Shown piece by piece: positions 1 to 8,902 of a stretch of 64,000 nucleotides of DNA. The DNA is taken from contig JBHENC010000005.1 of the NCBI GenBank assembly GCA_046262295.1, positions 62,001 through 126,000 of the forward strand. Direction: 5' to 3'. Each line of letters opens with the position of its first letter. The stretch's first letter is position 1. The DNA comes from JBHENC01 sp046262295 (GTDB taxonomy: Bacteria; Acidobacteriota; Blastocatellia; Pyrinomonadales; Pyrinomonadaceae). The position numbers and the translations under genes are program-made. The notes under the pieces are model-generated. The model was given only the letters and a program-made list of their open reading frames with translations. It was not told the DNA's origin and did no database searches.

Positions 1-1
1 C

Positions 2-346
2 GAGCGCGGGCTGACGCTTTCCGGCGGGCAAAAGCAGCGTACGGCGATTGCCCGCGCCGTTTTGCGCCAACCGAGAATTCTGATTCTGGATGATTCCCTT
101 TCGGCAGTTGACACCTATACGGAAGAGAAAATTTTAGCCCAACTGCGGGGCGTGATGCGCGACCGCACAAGCCTTATCGTGTCGCATCGCATCTCGACGG
201 TGCGCGATGCCGATTTAATCTGCGTGCTCGACGAAGGACGCATCATCGAACGCGGCACGCACGATGAACTGCTCGCGCGCGGCGGCGAATATGCAGACCT
301 TTACGAACGCCAACTGCTCGAAGAGGAACTCGCCGCAACCGAGTAG
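2..346 (+). CDS. ABC exporter subunit, C-terminal part of the ATPase domain (5' end outside window)
   Basis: Only the last 114 residues are present; the reading frame is open from base 2. The ABC signature LSGGQKQR lies at the very start, followed by Walker B LILDD, a D-loop (LSAVD) and the switch histidine (IVSHR), so this is the end of a nucleotide-binding domain. The residue after Walker B is Asp rather than the catalytic Glu. Such a degenerate site is characteristic of one half of heterodimeric ABC exporters (the TM287/288 and BmrC/BmrD type). The full-length ABC exporter 135 bp downstream on the same strand has the canonical Glu, so the two very likely form one heterodimer. The transported substrate cannot be deduced. 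Confidence 0.9.
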   Translation, partial: ERGLTLSGGQKQRTAIARAVLRQPRILILDDSLSAVDTYTEEKILAQLRGVMRDRTSLIVSHRISTVRDADLICVLDEGRIIERGTHDELLARGGEYADLYERQLLEEELAATE

Positions 347-481
347 AGTAATCAACAGCCAGTAATTAATTTCGAGCAGGCGGGAAGCAGGAAGCCGTTT
401 CGCTTTATGCCACCCGCATCCATTGTACCCTCTAAGCTTTAACTGAAAACTGATTGCCGGGCACTAAAGACTTTTGCAGCT

Positions 482-2320
482 ATGTCCACAGACGCCAAAA
501 AATTTCACGAAGAAGAGGCCATCGGCAAGACTTACGATCTGCGTGTGGCGCGCAGGCTGCTGCGTTATTTAAGGCCGTATGTGCGTTCGCTCGTGACCGC
601 GCTGACGCTGACGCTTTCACTCAATCTGCTCGGCATACTGCAACCGAAGTTTACGGAGTATGCGATTGATTGGTACATCATTCCGCGCCAGACGAACGGC
701 CTGAATCTGTTTGTGCTCGTCTACGTCACGGTGCGCCTCGTCATCTTCGTCTTCTCTTACTTTCAGGCCGTGCTGCTCAACTCCGTCGGCCAGCACGTAA
801 TGTATGACCTGCGTGCGCAGCTTTACGATAAGCTGCAACATCAGGAAGTCGCCTACTATGATCGCCATCCCGTCGGGCGCATTATGACGCGCCTGACATC
901 CGACGTTGATGCGCTCAACGAACTGTTCACTTCGGGCGTGACGGATGTGCTCGGCGACGTGGTGATGATCTTCGCCATCATCGGCATGATGCTCTGGATG
1001 GATTGGCAATTAACGCTCATCACGCTCATCACCGTGCCGCTGCTGTTCGCCGCGACGACATGGTTTCGCAAGCACGCGCGGCGCGGCTACGACCGCGTGC
1101 GAACGCGCATCGCGCGCCTCAATGCTTTTCTGCAAGAGCATTTTTCCGGCGCGCAGACCGTGCAGATTTTCAACGGCGAACGCAAATCGCTCAACGCTTT
1201 CCACAACATCAACGACGATCATCGCACGGCCAACATCGAAACCATTTTTTACTACTCCGTCTTTTTTCCGCTCGTTGATTTAATCGGCGCGGTCGGCATC
1301 GCGCTCATCGTCTGGTACGGCGGCTGGCGCGTGATGAATTCGGCGCTCAGTCTCGGCGCGCTCGTCGCTTTTATTCAATACTCGCAACAGCTTTTTCAAC
1401 CGATCCGCGATATCTCCGATAAGTACAACGTGCTGCAAGCGGCGGTCGTCGCATCGCATCGCATCTTCAAGACGCTCGATCTGCCCATTGCCATCACAAC
1501 GCCCGCGCGAGCCTTAAAGACAGGCCGCGCCGAAGGACGCATCGAATTCGAGAACGTCTGGTTCGCCTACAACGAAGAGGAATGGGTGCTCAAGGATATT
1601 TCGTTTACGGTCGAGCCGGGACAGTCAACCGCTTTTGTCGGGCACACGGGATCGGGCAAAACGACGATCACGAATCTTTTGATGCGCTTTTACGATGTGC
1701 AGAAGGGGCGCATTCTGCTTGACGGCGTCGACGTGCGCGAATGGGACTTGCAGGCGCTGCGTGAAAACTTCGCCGTCGTGCTTCAGGACGTGTTCCTCTT
1801 CAGCGGCACAGTCGAAAGCAACATACGGCTTGGACGCGCGGACATCACGGATGAGCAGGTGCTCTGGGCGGCGGGCGAAGTTCACGCCGACGGATTCATC
1901 GGGCGCTTGCGCGATGGCTTCAAAGCTGAAGTGAGAGAGCGCGGCGCGGGGCTTTCCGTCGGACAGAAACAGTTGATCTCGTTCGCCCGCGCCCTCGCCT
2001 TCAATCCCGCGCTGCTCATCTTGGATGAAGCGACGAGTTCGATTGACACAGAGACCGAGCAACTCATACAGCAGGCCATTGAGCGCGTGATGCGCGGGCG
2101 CACCTCGCTCGTCGTCGCGCATCGCCTTTCGACGATTCAACGCGCCGAACGCATCATCGTGCTGCATCACGGCGAAATACGCGAGCAGGGTTCGCATCAG
2201 GAACTGCTCGCCGTGCGCGGCCTTTACTGGCGGTTATATAAATTGCAGTACGCAGACCATGCGACCGAAGAACGCCGTCCATCGGAGCCGCTCGGCGGGC
2301 GTTTGCAGTACGGCGATTAA
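482..2320 (+). CDS. ABC exporter, fused membrane and ATPase domains
   Basis: 612 residues, normal for a type IV ABC exporter half. Residues 1-330 form a six-helix membrane domain and about 350-590 the ATPase. The ATPase has Walker A (GHTGSGKTT), Q-loop (VVLQDVFLF), signature LSVGQKQL, Walker B with catalytic Glu (LLILDEATS) and switch His (VVAHR). The signature has Val in place of the usual Gly of LSGGQ, which is tolerated in the family. It follows an ABC half-transporter with a degenerate catalytic site, so a heterodimeric efflux pump or lipid flippase is the best reading. The start is the ATG at 482; no strong ribosome-binding site is visible. It ends 4 bp before a convergent gene. Confidence 0.93.
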   Translation: MSTDAKKFHEEEAIGKTYDLRVARRLLRYLRPYVRSLVTALTLTLSLNLLGILQPKFTEYAIDWYIIPRQTNGLNLFVLVYVTVRLVIFVFSYFQAVLLNSVGQHVMYDLRAQLYDKLQHQEVAYYDRHPVGRIMTRLTSDVDALNELFTSGVTDVLGDVVMIFAIIGMMLWMDWQLTLITLITVPLLFAATTWFRKHARRGYDRVRTRIARLNAFLQEHFSGAQTVQIFNGERKSLNAFHNINDDHRTANIETIFYYSVFFPLVDLIGAVGIALIVWYGGWRVMNSALSLGALVAFIQYSQQLFQPIRDISDKYNVLQAAVVASHRIFKTLDLPIAITTPARALKTGRAEGRIEFENVWFAYNEEEWVLKDISFTVEPGQSTAFVGHTGSGKTTITNLLMRFYDVQKGRILLDGVDVREWDLQALRENFAVVLQDVFLFSGTVESNIRLGRADITDEQVLWAAGEVHADGFIGRLRDGFKAEVRERGAGLSVGQKQLISFARALAFNPALLILDEATSSIDTETEQLIQQAIERVMRGRTSLVVAHRLSTIQRAERIIVLHHGEIREQGSHQELLAVRGLYWRLYKLQYADHATEERRPSEPLGGRLQYGD

Positions 2321-2324
2321 AAGT

Positions 2325-3566
2325 TCATTTCTGCGCGGCGGGCATCGCAAATTTCGCGTCGTCGATCGGGATGTTGTGTTTGATTTCCGTAATCTTGATA
2401 GTTGAAGCTTCAAAGCCTTCAAGCTGCGCGCGACGTTTGGTGAATGGAATCTTCACGCCGTCCACTTCCCTGTAATCTTCGTAGTCCGTCACTTCCGGGA
2501 TCATCCCGACCATCGTATCAATGAACGAGACGCGGCGTAGCAATAACCCCGTCTGCGTATCGAAGTACAAACGCTCCGGCTTATTGTCTACGGTGCGGCC
2601 TCCGACGACGTAAGCTTCGCGTTCGCCGATCTTCTCTTTACCTGTCACAAGCAGCCGCGCAAACTGCTCTTTAAGCTTCCAATCGCCATAAAAATCCGCA
2701 CTGCGTTTTAGTTGTGCGAGAGCCGTGCCGCTCACTTCACGCGCTTCTGTTTCGTTTCCAGACCAGCCGATCATGCCGTTAAAACCTTGTAGAAGTACGC
2801 CCTTCGGCGTAGTCACCAGTGCCAGCATTTTATTCGGGGCGGCCTGATAAATTTCGAGCGGCGAGGTCGGCAAAAGATGTGCGGTCAATGTTCCCTTGCT
2901 GAACTGCGTTTTGAAGTTTTCGATGGCGCGCTTGCCGCCGACGGCTTCCGTATACTTATTGAGTAGCTCATCAACAGTCGGCATCGCGGCAGCGGCCTGC
3001 GGCTTTGCATTGGCGGGTGCGGCGACGGAGGCCGCGCCCTGTTGCTGTTCGGGGGCGGCAGTGATCGGTGGAATGTTGACGGGGTCTGTTTTTCCTCTGT
3101 GGCAGGTATAGCAACTGACCTGCGTTCTACCGTTGAACGCGATCTTATTGGATTCTATCGTCAACTGAATCATGCGGCGCGTGAACTGCTTGACGGGTTT
3201 CTCATCGCTCTCCCAATTCCACTTTCCATCAGCCGTCCGTACATGACAATGATCGCACTTAACGCCGAGCGAAGCCTTCATGAAATTCATCGTCGCGTAC
3301 AACTGCGACGCGGGCAGGCCTTTCAGCGATTGAATGTTTTTGAAGACCTGTTCGGCAGGCTTCTCAACGCTTTTGTTCTGCGGCATAGCAAACGGCAACG
3401 CTGTGTCGCCCGCTTCCACGCGAGAAGATAAAGGTTCGCCGTCGCTCGCCTTATGTGCTGCGACTTCAGCTCTTGCTCCTGTTGCTGCATGATTGGCGAA
3501 GATAAAGCCCAACAGCAACCCCAGCGCAACGCCGCCGCAACCGTGAGTGATAATCCTTTTGTGCAT
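2325..3566 (-). CDS. Periplasmic di-haem cytochrome c of the photosynthetic reaction-centre cytochrome family
   Basis: 413 residues with an N-terminal export signal (hydrophobic stretch around residues 10-28). Two c-type haem motifs, CDHCH and CYTCH, lie at about residues 104 and 152. They sit in a block containing the stretch LPASQLYATMNFM, typical of the small PSCyt-like cytochromes abundant in Acidobacteria. A low-complexity Ala/Pro/Gln linker follows, then from about residue 195 a second domain resembling outer-membrane lipoprotein-sorting or DUF-type beta folds (TVDELLNKYTEAVGG). No photosystem genes accompany it, so a role in periplasmic electron transfer is more likely than photosynthesis. 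A ribosome-binding site (GGGAG, about 8 bases upstream) supports the ATG at 3566. Confidence 0.85.
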   Translation of the reverse strand: MHKRIITHGCGGVALGLLLGFIFANHAATGARAEVAAHKASDGEPLSSRVEAGDTALPFAMPQNKSVEKPAEQVFKNIQSLKGLPASQLYATMNFMKASLGVKCDHCHVRTADGKWNWESDEKPVKQFTRRMIQLTIESNKIAFNGRTQVSCYTCHRGKTDPVNIPPITAAPEQQQGAASVAAPANAKPQAAAAMPTVDELLNKYTEAVGGKRAIENFKTQFSKGTLTAHLLPTSPLEIYQAAPNKMLALVTTPKGVLLQGFNGMIGWSGNETEAREVSGTALAQLKRSADFYGDWKLKEQFARLLVTGKEKIGEREAYVVGGRTVDNKPERLYFDTQTGLLLRRVSFIDTMVGMIPEVTDYEDYREVDGVKIPFTKRRAQLEGFEASTIKITEIKHNIPIDDAKFAMPAAQK

Positions 3567-3664
3567 ATACTGATCTCCCGCGAAGAATTTCCATTCGGAA
3601 CATTTCCGAGTCTAAAATATTTCAGCGGCAAACGCCTCGTATCGCCGCGCCGCTAAGATTTCTT

Positions 3665-4069
3665 TTACGCGACACGAGTCTGCTGTACGGAGACACATTG
3701 CCATCTATCATCGCGTTTTACGAGCATGAAACTACAACGGTTGCGCACCGTAAAATCGCGCCCTAATCTGTCCTGTCCTTTAGCGATGCCGAGCGCCGTC
3801 ACTGTCGCCGCCGCGCCGTAAATGCGAATCTTCAAGTCCTGTGTTTCAATCGAAGTAATCCGCGAATTGGCGTTCTCCTTCGAGAACTCGCGCGTCCGCG
3901 CTTTGTCCCAGACTTCGCCGTTCGTCCCGATACGCACAAACTCGTCGGCGGCGATTCTGTCAAACACAAACTCGTCGCGCGTCATCTCGTTCTCCGCCGC
4001 CTCGCGCAATAAAGCCCTGATGGCCTGCTCGTCTTCGTTTATTTGAAAGACCTGCGCGGGAACGAGCAT
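3665..4069 (-). CDS. NTF2-like (DUF4440/SnoaL-type) domain protein, possibly the detached C-terminal domain of the M56 sensor
   Basis: 134 residues forming one NTF2-like fold: an N-terminal helix (EQAIRALLREAAENE), a central segment DRIAADEFVRIG, and a C-terminal strand ending in DRWQCVSVQQTRVA. There is no proper signal peptide; the first residues (MLVPAQVF) look like the second half of a membrane helix. Its ATG follows the TGA stop of the upstream M56 peptidase gene directly and in the same reading frame, so the two would be one protein if that TGA were read. It may be translated by coupling (TGA-ATG) or be the sensor domain of a split fusion. Its ligand is unknown. Confidence 0.7.
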   Translation of the reverse strand: MLVPAQVFQINEDEQAIRALLREAAENEMTRDEFVFDRIAADEFVRIGTNGEVWDKARTREFSKENANSRITSIETQDLKIRIYGAAATVTALGIAKGQDRLGRDFTVRNRCSFMLVKRDDRWQCVSVQQTRVA

Positions 4070-5092
4070 TCACATCATCACGCCCAGCACGAAGGCCGCA
4101 GGCATCACGAGCAAAGGCCGATACCGCGAGAAACAGCGCACACGATCCTGATTCAAAATCATTACTATTCTCCTTTGCAACGTTTGTTTGGACGCGAAGT
4201 AAATCGGTTGGCGAAAAGCTTCCGGCGCAATGTTTCGCGCGGCGACTTTCAGCAGACTCTCCGCATAGGCGAAAGCATCCGCACCCGCACCAACCACCGC
4301 CTCATCGCACGCCATCTCCCGCTCCAGATTCAATTGACGGGAAGCATAGCGAACGAGCGGATGAAAAAAGAAGAGCGCATCGAGCAACATCTGAAACAAC
4401 TTAATGTAGTGATCGCGGCGTTTCAGGTGGGCAAATTCGTGCCGAAGAATTGAAGCGCGCTCGCTTGCCGTCGTCCAGTTTGCGATATCGGCCGGAAGCA
4501 GTATGACAGGCCGCCGCAGTCCTCCTGTGAGGCACGGCGAATCAATCTCCGTCGAGAGCCGCAGGCGCACGCGCGCAGATGCAACCCACGATTCGGCGGC
4601 GCAACTCAGCGATTCGATTGATACGGGACGCGCCGCACGACAAACACGGCGAAGTCTCATGTAAGAGCGGCCTGATCGCGCGAGAGCAAGAATCAGACCG
4701 GCCAGCCAGACGATAAATAAAACCGTCCAGAACGCAGAAGCACTGCTTAAGCTGTTTCCTACAATTGGCGGAATGGCGATGCCAGAGAGTGGCAAAGCAA
4801 GCGGCGCGGATGAGGCGACGGCCTCCGGAATTTTAAGCTCTCGGAAAAGAACTACGCCGGGCGCTTGCGGCAACGTCAGGCGCGTGGCGATGCTCATCCA
4901 TAAGGGCAGCGCGGCAACGGCGATTAAGCCGCATAACCATAGTTGATGGCGCACGCGCGACGCTTGCGTGCGATAGGCTTTCTGCATCAGCCAGACGCCG
5001 CCGAGCAGCACAGCCGCCTGCCAGCTCCACGTCCAAAGCAAACGCGCGGCGCTTTCCGCCATCGCGCAGGCTAAGCTCAGAAGTTCCGGCAT
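4070..5092 (-). CDS. BlaR1/MecR1-like M56 family membrane metallopeptidase
   Basis: 340 residues. Four hydrophobic segments (about 25-42, 52-68, 118-138 and 325-340) enclose a zinc-metalloprotease domain with HEFAH at residues 218-222 and the downstream REMACDEA motif that completes the M56 site. In this family the protease is activated by a signal and relieves repression by a BlaI-type regulator, which is the gene just upstream; the stop and start overlap as TAATG. The last hydrophobic segment ends abruptly at the TGA, giving a short final helix. The same frame continues into the NTF2-like domain, where a sensor domain would be expected. No beta-lactamase is nearby, so the signal is unknown. 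Confidence 0.85.
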   Translation of the reverse strand: MPELLSLACAMAESAARLLWTWSWQAAVLLGGVWLMQKAYRTQASRVRHQLWLCGLIAVAALPLWMSIATRLTLPQAPGVVLFRELKIPEAVASSAPLALPLSGIAIPPIVGNSLSSASAFWTVLFIVWLAGLILALARSGRSYMRLRRVCRAARPVSIESLSCAAESWVASARVRLRLSTEIDSPCLTGGLRRPVILLPADIANWTTASERASILRHEFAHLKRRDHYIKLFQMLLDALFFFHPLVRYASRQLNLEREMACDEAVVGAGADAFAYAESLLKVAARNIAPEAFRQPIYFASKQTLQRRIVMILNQDRVRCFSRYRPLLVMPAAFVLGVMM

Positions 5093-5481
5093 TAGCTTTT
5101 CTCCTTTGCGCGGCGCTGAAGCGTTATCTCTTTGCGAATCTCAACGAGGTCTTCGTCCGACAAATCGCCGGTCTCAACCAGATTGAGCACGAGCGAGGTG
5201 GCCGAACCGCCGAACACATACTTGACCAGATGATTGAGAATATGGCGGCGCGATTTCTCGCGGCTTCTTTTCGCGCGATAAATAAAGGTGCGCCCTTCCG
5301 CGCGATGCGTCAAATGCTCTTTCTGTTCGAGAACGCGAATGATCGTGAGAATGCTGTTGTAGTGGCGAGTTCCGGGCAGCCGCTCCTGTATCTGCTTGAC
5401 GCTTGCCTCGCCTGCCTCCCAGACGATACGCATTATCTCAAGCTCTTTATCGGTAAGAATCTTCGACGGCTTTCGAGGCAT
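5092..5481 (-). CDS. BlaI/MecI/CopY-family transcriptional repressor
   Basis: 129 residues with an N-terminal winged helix (KELEIMRIVWEAGEASVKQIQERL, then YNSILTIIRVLEQKEHL) typical of Penicillinase_R proteins, and a helical dimerisation tail. It should bind DNA as a dimer and be inactivated by proteolysis through the M56 protease encoded directly downstream. A good Shine-Dalgarno (AGGAGG) precedes the ATG at 5481. A perfect inverted repeat lies just upstream and is a likely autoregulatory operator. Confidence 0.9.
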   Translation of the reverse strand: MPRKPSKILTDKELEIMRIVWEAGEASVKQIQERLPGTRHYNSILTIIRVLEQKEHLTHRAEGRTFIYRAKRSREKSRRHILNHLVKYVFGGSATSLVLNLVETGDLSDEDLVEIRKEITLQRRAKEKS

Positions 5482-5496
5482 CCCGCGCCCTCCTAA

Positions 5497-5544
5497 AACG
5501 TATAAGTACGTTCACAAGGCGACACTGTAACGCATTTATACGTT
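5497..5544 (-). promoter_or_regulatory. Probable operator/promoter region of the blaI-M56 operon
   Basis: A 9-base arm AACGTATAA at 5497-5505 is exactly complemented by TTATACGTT at 5536-5544, with 30 bases between. The element lies 16-63 bases upstream of the BlaI-type start codon. BlaI-type repressors bind inverted repeats at their own promoter, so this is the obvious candidate site. Binding is inferred, not shown. Confidence 0.55.
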
Positions 5545-5594
5545 GAGCGCAAGCGGATTATCTTCGTCCCGCTTTTGTTTGAAATCCGCGCTTC

Positions 5595-6974
5595 TTAGTT
5601 GCTGCGCGGTTTCAGCGGAACAAGGCTTTCAACGGAATGATATATCTGCAAGTAGGTTTGCGTTTCGCGCGGGATCAAGGTGCGCCATGCTGCGCCGCCG
5701 CGTCGTATATATCCACCCAGACGCGCCGGGTTCGAGTTGTAACCGGCGGCCATCAAATCCGGGAACGTGGCGATATTCGTGCTAAGTGCGTAGGTAATAT
5801 CAGGATTAAACGCCATATCGTTCCAAGTGTCCTGCATATAAAGCAGCATCGCTTCGAGTGCGTTGCCGTGATTGCGCATCCCGGCGACGAAATCAGGATT
5901 GAGGCCGACGCCCGGATGCCGCCGCCGCTCCATCTGGTAAGTCGGAGAGATCATCTGCACCATGCCGCCCGCGCCCGCGAAGCTGACGGAATAACGATAT
6001 GTGTCGAGTTCGTTCAAAGCGTAGAGCGAATAGATTTCGTCGAAGAGCGCAGAGCGGCCTTCCGTGCGAAAGCGGTCGTGATCCGTATGTTCCACGACAC
6101 ACAATCTTTCGGCGACGTCAATAATGTTCGGCGTGATGACCGCGCCGCGCTCGCGCAAACGCTTTGCCGCCGCGTCGAGCATCGTGCGCACGTAGGTTTG
6201 TCCGGCCTTGACGAGTTCCGGCGAGAGCAACGCCGGATGAGCGGAAGTGTAGTAAGCCATCTCGCGGAACACGCCGCCGCGCTCAATCGGATATTCGACG
6301 ATCAAAGGCACAAGCGCGCGTCCCGCATTATCGGAAACCGTGACGGCGGTATTGACGCCGTTGGCGCGCAACACGCGCAAGCGCATCGGCGTGCCAAGCG
6401 AGCTGATAAGACCTGTCTCCGCGCCGCGCGTCAAAAAAGTCTCCTTCGGAAGCGTCAACAAATGTAGCTGCGAAGAATCCGGGTCGAACACCGAGAGAGT
6501 CACAAAATAAAGTGACGGAGAAGCGGGCATCGCCGTCAGCAACGGACGCGACTTCAAAGCGCGTTGCGCTTCGGCAAGGCGCGCGCGCACCTTATTGACG
6601 GAAAGCGGATGAGCAAGCGGCTGCGCAGTCGGCGCGGTAACGATTGACGGAACCGTGACGACGGGCGCGACGATGGCGGGGGAAGGGGTTGTAGATTGCA
6701 CGGCATCGGAAGCGGAGGGAATCGCTTGCGTAGCCATGTTTGAAGCGGGCGTTGGTTTCGGAGTTGCCGGAACGACTGTCGTCGCCTTTGATGGCGAAGA
6801 AACGGGCGCGGTCTGCGTTTGCGGCGATGCTGTTCGTGCGGGTGTGGCAGGCGGCATCGTGCGCGGGCGCATTTCCTGCGGCGACTTGGAGGGAGGCGGG
6901 TACAGCGTTCCCTGTGCGAGCATCGGCACGTATAGAGCGGTAAGCATTACAAATAAGACAAGCTGTTTTTTCAT
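5595..6974 (-). CDS. Secreted lytic-transglycosylase-like protein
   Basis: 459 residues. Residues 1-21 form a clean signal peptide (MKKQLVLFVMLTALYVPMLA). A Pro/Thr/Ala-rich low-complexity linker spans about 22-130, and an all-new middle domain spans about 145-250. The C-terminal half carries features of an SLT-type fold: a helix around DEIYSLYALNELDTYRYS, then AGAGGMVQMISPTY (compare the GxxGLMQ-MPxTY signature), and later AAGYNSNPARLGGYI and LIPRETQTYLQ (compare AYNAGPG and LPxETxxYV). The catalytic Glu may be the one in DEIYSLYALNELD, but this is uncertain. It probably acts on periplasmic peptidoglycan; the middle domain is unassigned. Confidence 0.7.
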   Translation of the reverse strand: MKKQLVLFVMLTALYVPMLAQGTLYPPPSKSPQEMRPRTMPPATPARTASPQTQTAPVSSPSKATTVVPATPKPTPASNMATQAIPSASDAVQSTTPSPAIVAPVVTVPSIVTAPTAQPLAHPLSVNKVRARLAEAQRALKSRPLLTAMPASPSLYFVTLSVFDPDSSQLHLLTLPKETFLTRGAETGLISSLGTPMRLRVLRANGVNTAVTVSDNAGRALVPLIVEYPIERGGVFREMAYYTSAHPALLSPELVKAGQTYVRTMLDAAAKRLRERGAVITPNIIDVAERLCVVEHTDHDRFRTEGRSALFDEIYSLYALNELDTYRYSVSFAGAGGMVQMISPTYQMERRRHPGVGLNPDFVAGMRNHGNALEAMLLYMQDTWNDMAFNPDITYALSTNIATFPDLMAAGYNSNPARLGGYIRRGGAAWRTLIPRETQTYLQIYHSVESLVPLKPRSN

Positions 6975-7094
6975 TATTGATTCCGGCGCTGACAGAATAG
7001 TTTACAGGTGGCGGCAAACGTTTAATAAGATTCAGCAGCGCGCATTATGGTTGTCGGCAATTATCTAGCGCGCTTTTTTTAAGTGACAGCGAAA

Positions 7095-8552
7095 TCAAGG
7101 TTGCAGGCTGCCCGCCAGTCCGCCAACCGGCGAGGCGGCTAAACTCTTTAGCACGACGTTCTTTTGCCGCACTTGAAAGCGTGCGGCGACGATATAGCCG
7201 ACGCTCATGCCAAGGTCGCGGTCAAGCGCATAAAGTTCATCCGCAAGTCTGCGCTGTGATACACGCTCGAACGCATGATCTAATTCTGTCGCGGCTTGCT
7301 CAAGGCCTTCCACGAACATCAACTCAAAGCCGCTTCCCTCCTGCGCCCGCCGTCGCGCGCCATCGCGTAGACGCAGACGCGCGTCTTCATGAATTGTGCC
7401 GGTTGTCACGACGAAGAGATGCGCGGCCTCCGTCTCAATCTGTTTATCGAGCACGCGGCGTGCCGAGGCGGAAGTTAATTCGCCGTCGCGCAAGGCAAAA
7501 AGAAAGAGTTCGTGGCAGACGTTCGTTATTATGTAGGATTCGCCTTCGCCGGAGGGCGCACCGGCGACGATGTGGTCTTCAGCCATGCCGGTCTTGCGCA
7601 GAGCCGTGCGTATGCCATCCGTAAGCCATGTTCCGTTGTCCAGAAGTGTGTTGGCGAGTTCCGTCGGCACGAGCAGTTCTTCAACTTTTTCGTCCGCGAT
7701 GCTCGTGCCGCATTCGCTGCAGGTGGCGTTGCTCGCCATCACGACGGTGAGCGTTTCAGGCGATGGCAGGCGAAACAGCGCGCGGTCTCTCTTGCGGCAG
7801 CTAACCAAGACTTCGCGGCGCAGCAATCCGGTTTCGCGCAAACGATTGATAAGCGGATCGGTAGCCCAGTCGGAAAATTCCCCATTTGCCGGTTCGTTTG
7901 CGAGACTTCCGCCAGCCTGTTTTTCTCTGATGCGACGCAAAGCGCGGCGGGCATCCGTCTCATTTAATAGTTCAAGGGCGCGCGCGGTTTCGCCGGGCGG
8001 CGCGTGCTGCTTGTCCGGGTTATTTAATTGGACGCCGTCGCGTGTGTGTGCGGCCGCGAAACGCGCAACAGCGGCGGTCGTTTCTTCGTCTACCGGCGAC
8101 ACACGCGCCTGCCATTGCTCGGCGTCGGCCGCGTCGTTCCCGGAAAGCGTTTCATCTCTTTTGTATTGATGTGCGAGAGCGTCCTGCACGTTGTGGCAAA
8201 AAGCTGACAGCTTGCGCTGCGGTTCGTGCGTTTCCGCCGTGTAGATAATGCCTGTGCGCAGTTGCGCCGCTTCATCTTTGGCATCCCCGAAGATCAGGAA
8301 CAGCGCGAAATCCTCAAAGCAGAACACGTCGCCGCTCGTGTACGGCGCGTCAGTCTCCGCGTTTGTCCATTCGCTGACAGCACGCTCCATCTCTGCGGCG
8401 CGCTCTGTCCCCGGCAAGGCCAGATCATAGCAACTCAGGCGCGTCGAACGAATCAGAGGCACAAGTCCCCTCTCTTGAAGCTTATCGAATAAGTCCAGGC
8501 GCGCCGCATTATCAACGCGGCGATCAAGGGTTCGGCTCTCGATGAACAACAT
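7095..8552 (-). CDS. Conserved hypothetical protein, 485 residues, family not recognised
   Basis: No signal peptide or membrane segment, so probably cytoplasmic. It is acidic and helix-rich with an alpha/beta start (MLFIESRTLDRRV). A single Cys pair, CSECG, lies near residue 280, after a segment reading PLINRLRETGLLRREVLVSC. The C-terminal part contains HLFVVTTGTIHEDARLRLRDGARRRAQEG, which could be a nuclease or binding domain, but no catalytic motif can be named. It stands alone between divergent and convergent neighbours. The function is unknown; start at the ATG at 8552. Confidence 0.6.
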   Translation of the reverse strand: MLFIESRTLDRRVDNAARLDLFDKLQERGLVPLIRSTRLSCYDLALPGTERAAEMERAVSEWTNAETDAPYTSGDVFCFEDFALFLIFGDAKDEAAQLRTGIIYTAETHEPQRKLSAFCHNVQDALAHQYKRDETLSGNDAADAEQWQARVSPVDEETTAAVARFAAAHTRDGVQLNNPDKQHAPPGETARALELLNETDARRALRRIREKQAGGSLANEPANGEFSDWATDPLINRLRETGLLRREVLVSCRKRDRALFRLPSPETLTVVMASNATCSECGTSIADEKVEELLVPTELANTLLDNGTWLTDGIRTALRKTGMAEDHIVAGAPSGEGESYIITNVCHELFLFALRDGELTSASARRVLDKQIETEAAHLFVVTTGTIHEDARLRLRDGARRRAQEGSGFELMFVEGLEQAATELDHAFERVSQRRLADELYALDRDLGMSVGYIVAARFQVRQKNVVLKSLAASPVGGLAGSLQP

Positions 8553-8902
8553 ACGCCCTTATCTTCTCCCCTGACAGTCTGCAATATGTTATCACGCCGT
8601 TTTACTGAAATTCCACATTTACGCAATATTTATCAACGCAAGATGACCGGCAATGTTCTATCATGGAACAGTTGCACGGTTAATTACATCTATGAAGAAC
8701 GTATCATTATTGCAATATGAACTCTTATCGTTCGATTGTTGCAATACGATTGTGGCCTGTCACGAAACAGTCACATTGCTTCTTGTAATGGTGTTTACAG
8801 CCCTGTAATATCGCTCTGGTTGAAGCGGGAACCCCCACCTGCCCGCGAGCATTACCCCTATAAAGAATTAAGAATTAAAGAGAGAGGTTGAGTTCCCCGT
8901 CT
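8553..8902. other. 350-base non-coding region upstream of the NlpC/P60 gene
   Basis: Bases 8560-8815 are strikingly AT-rich for this genome and probably hold the promoters of both flanking divergent genes. A GC-rich segment from about 8816 to 8870 can form a short GCGGG/CCCGC stem-loop just before the gene. I could not match it to a known riboswitch. Confidence 0.4.

Noticed and set aside
2325..3566. Evidence of phototrophy from the reaction-centre-type cytochrome
   Set aside because: Such cytochromes are common in non-phototrophic Acidobacteria and no reaction-centre or chlorophyll genes are present.
4070..4072. TGA between M56 protease and NTF2-like domain as a selenocysteine codon
   Set aside because: The position is in a membrane helix between Met residues, not a cysteine site, and no close SECIS-like hairpin follows.
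8816..8880. Possible riboswitch (c-di-AMP type) in front of the NlpC/P60 gene
   Set aside because: Only a short GCGGG/CCCGC stem and a GGGAACCC string were seen; the conserved ydaO core could not be traced.
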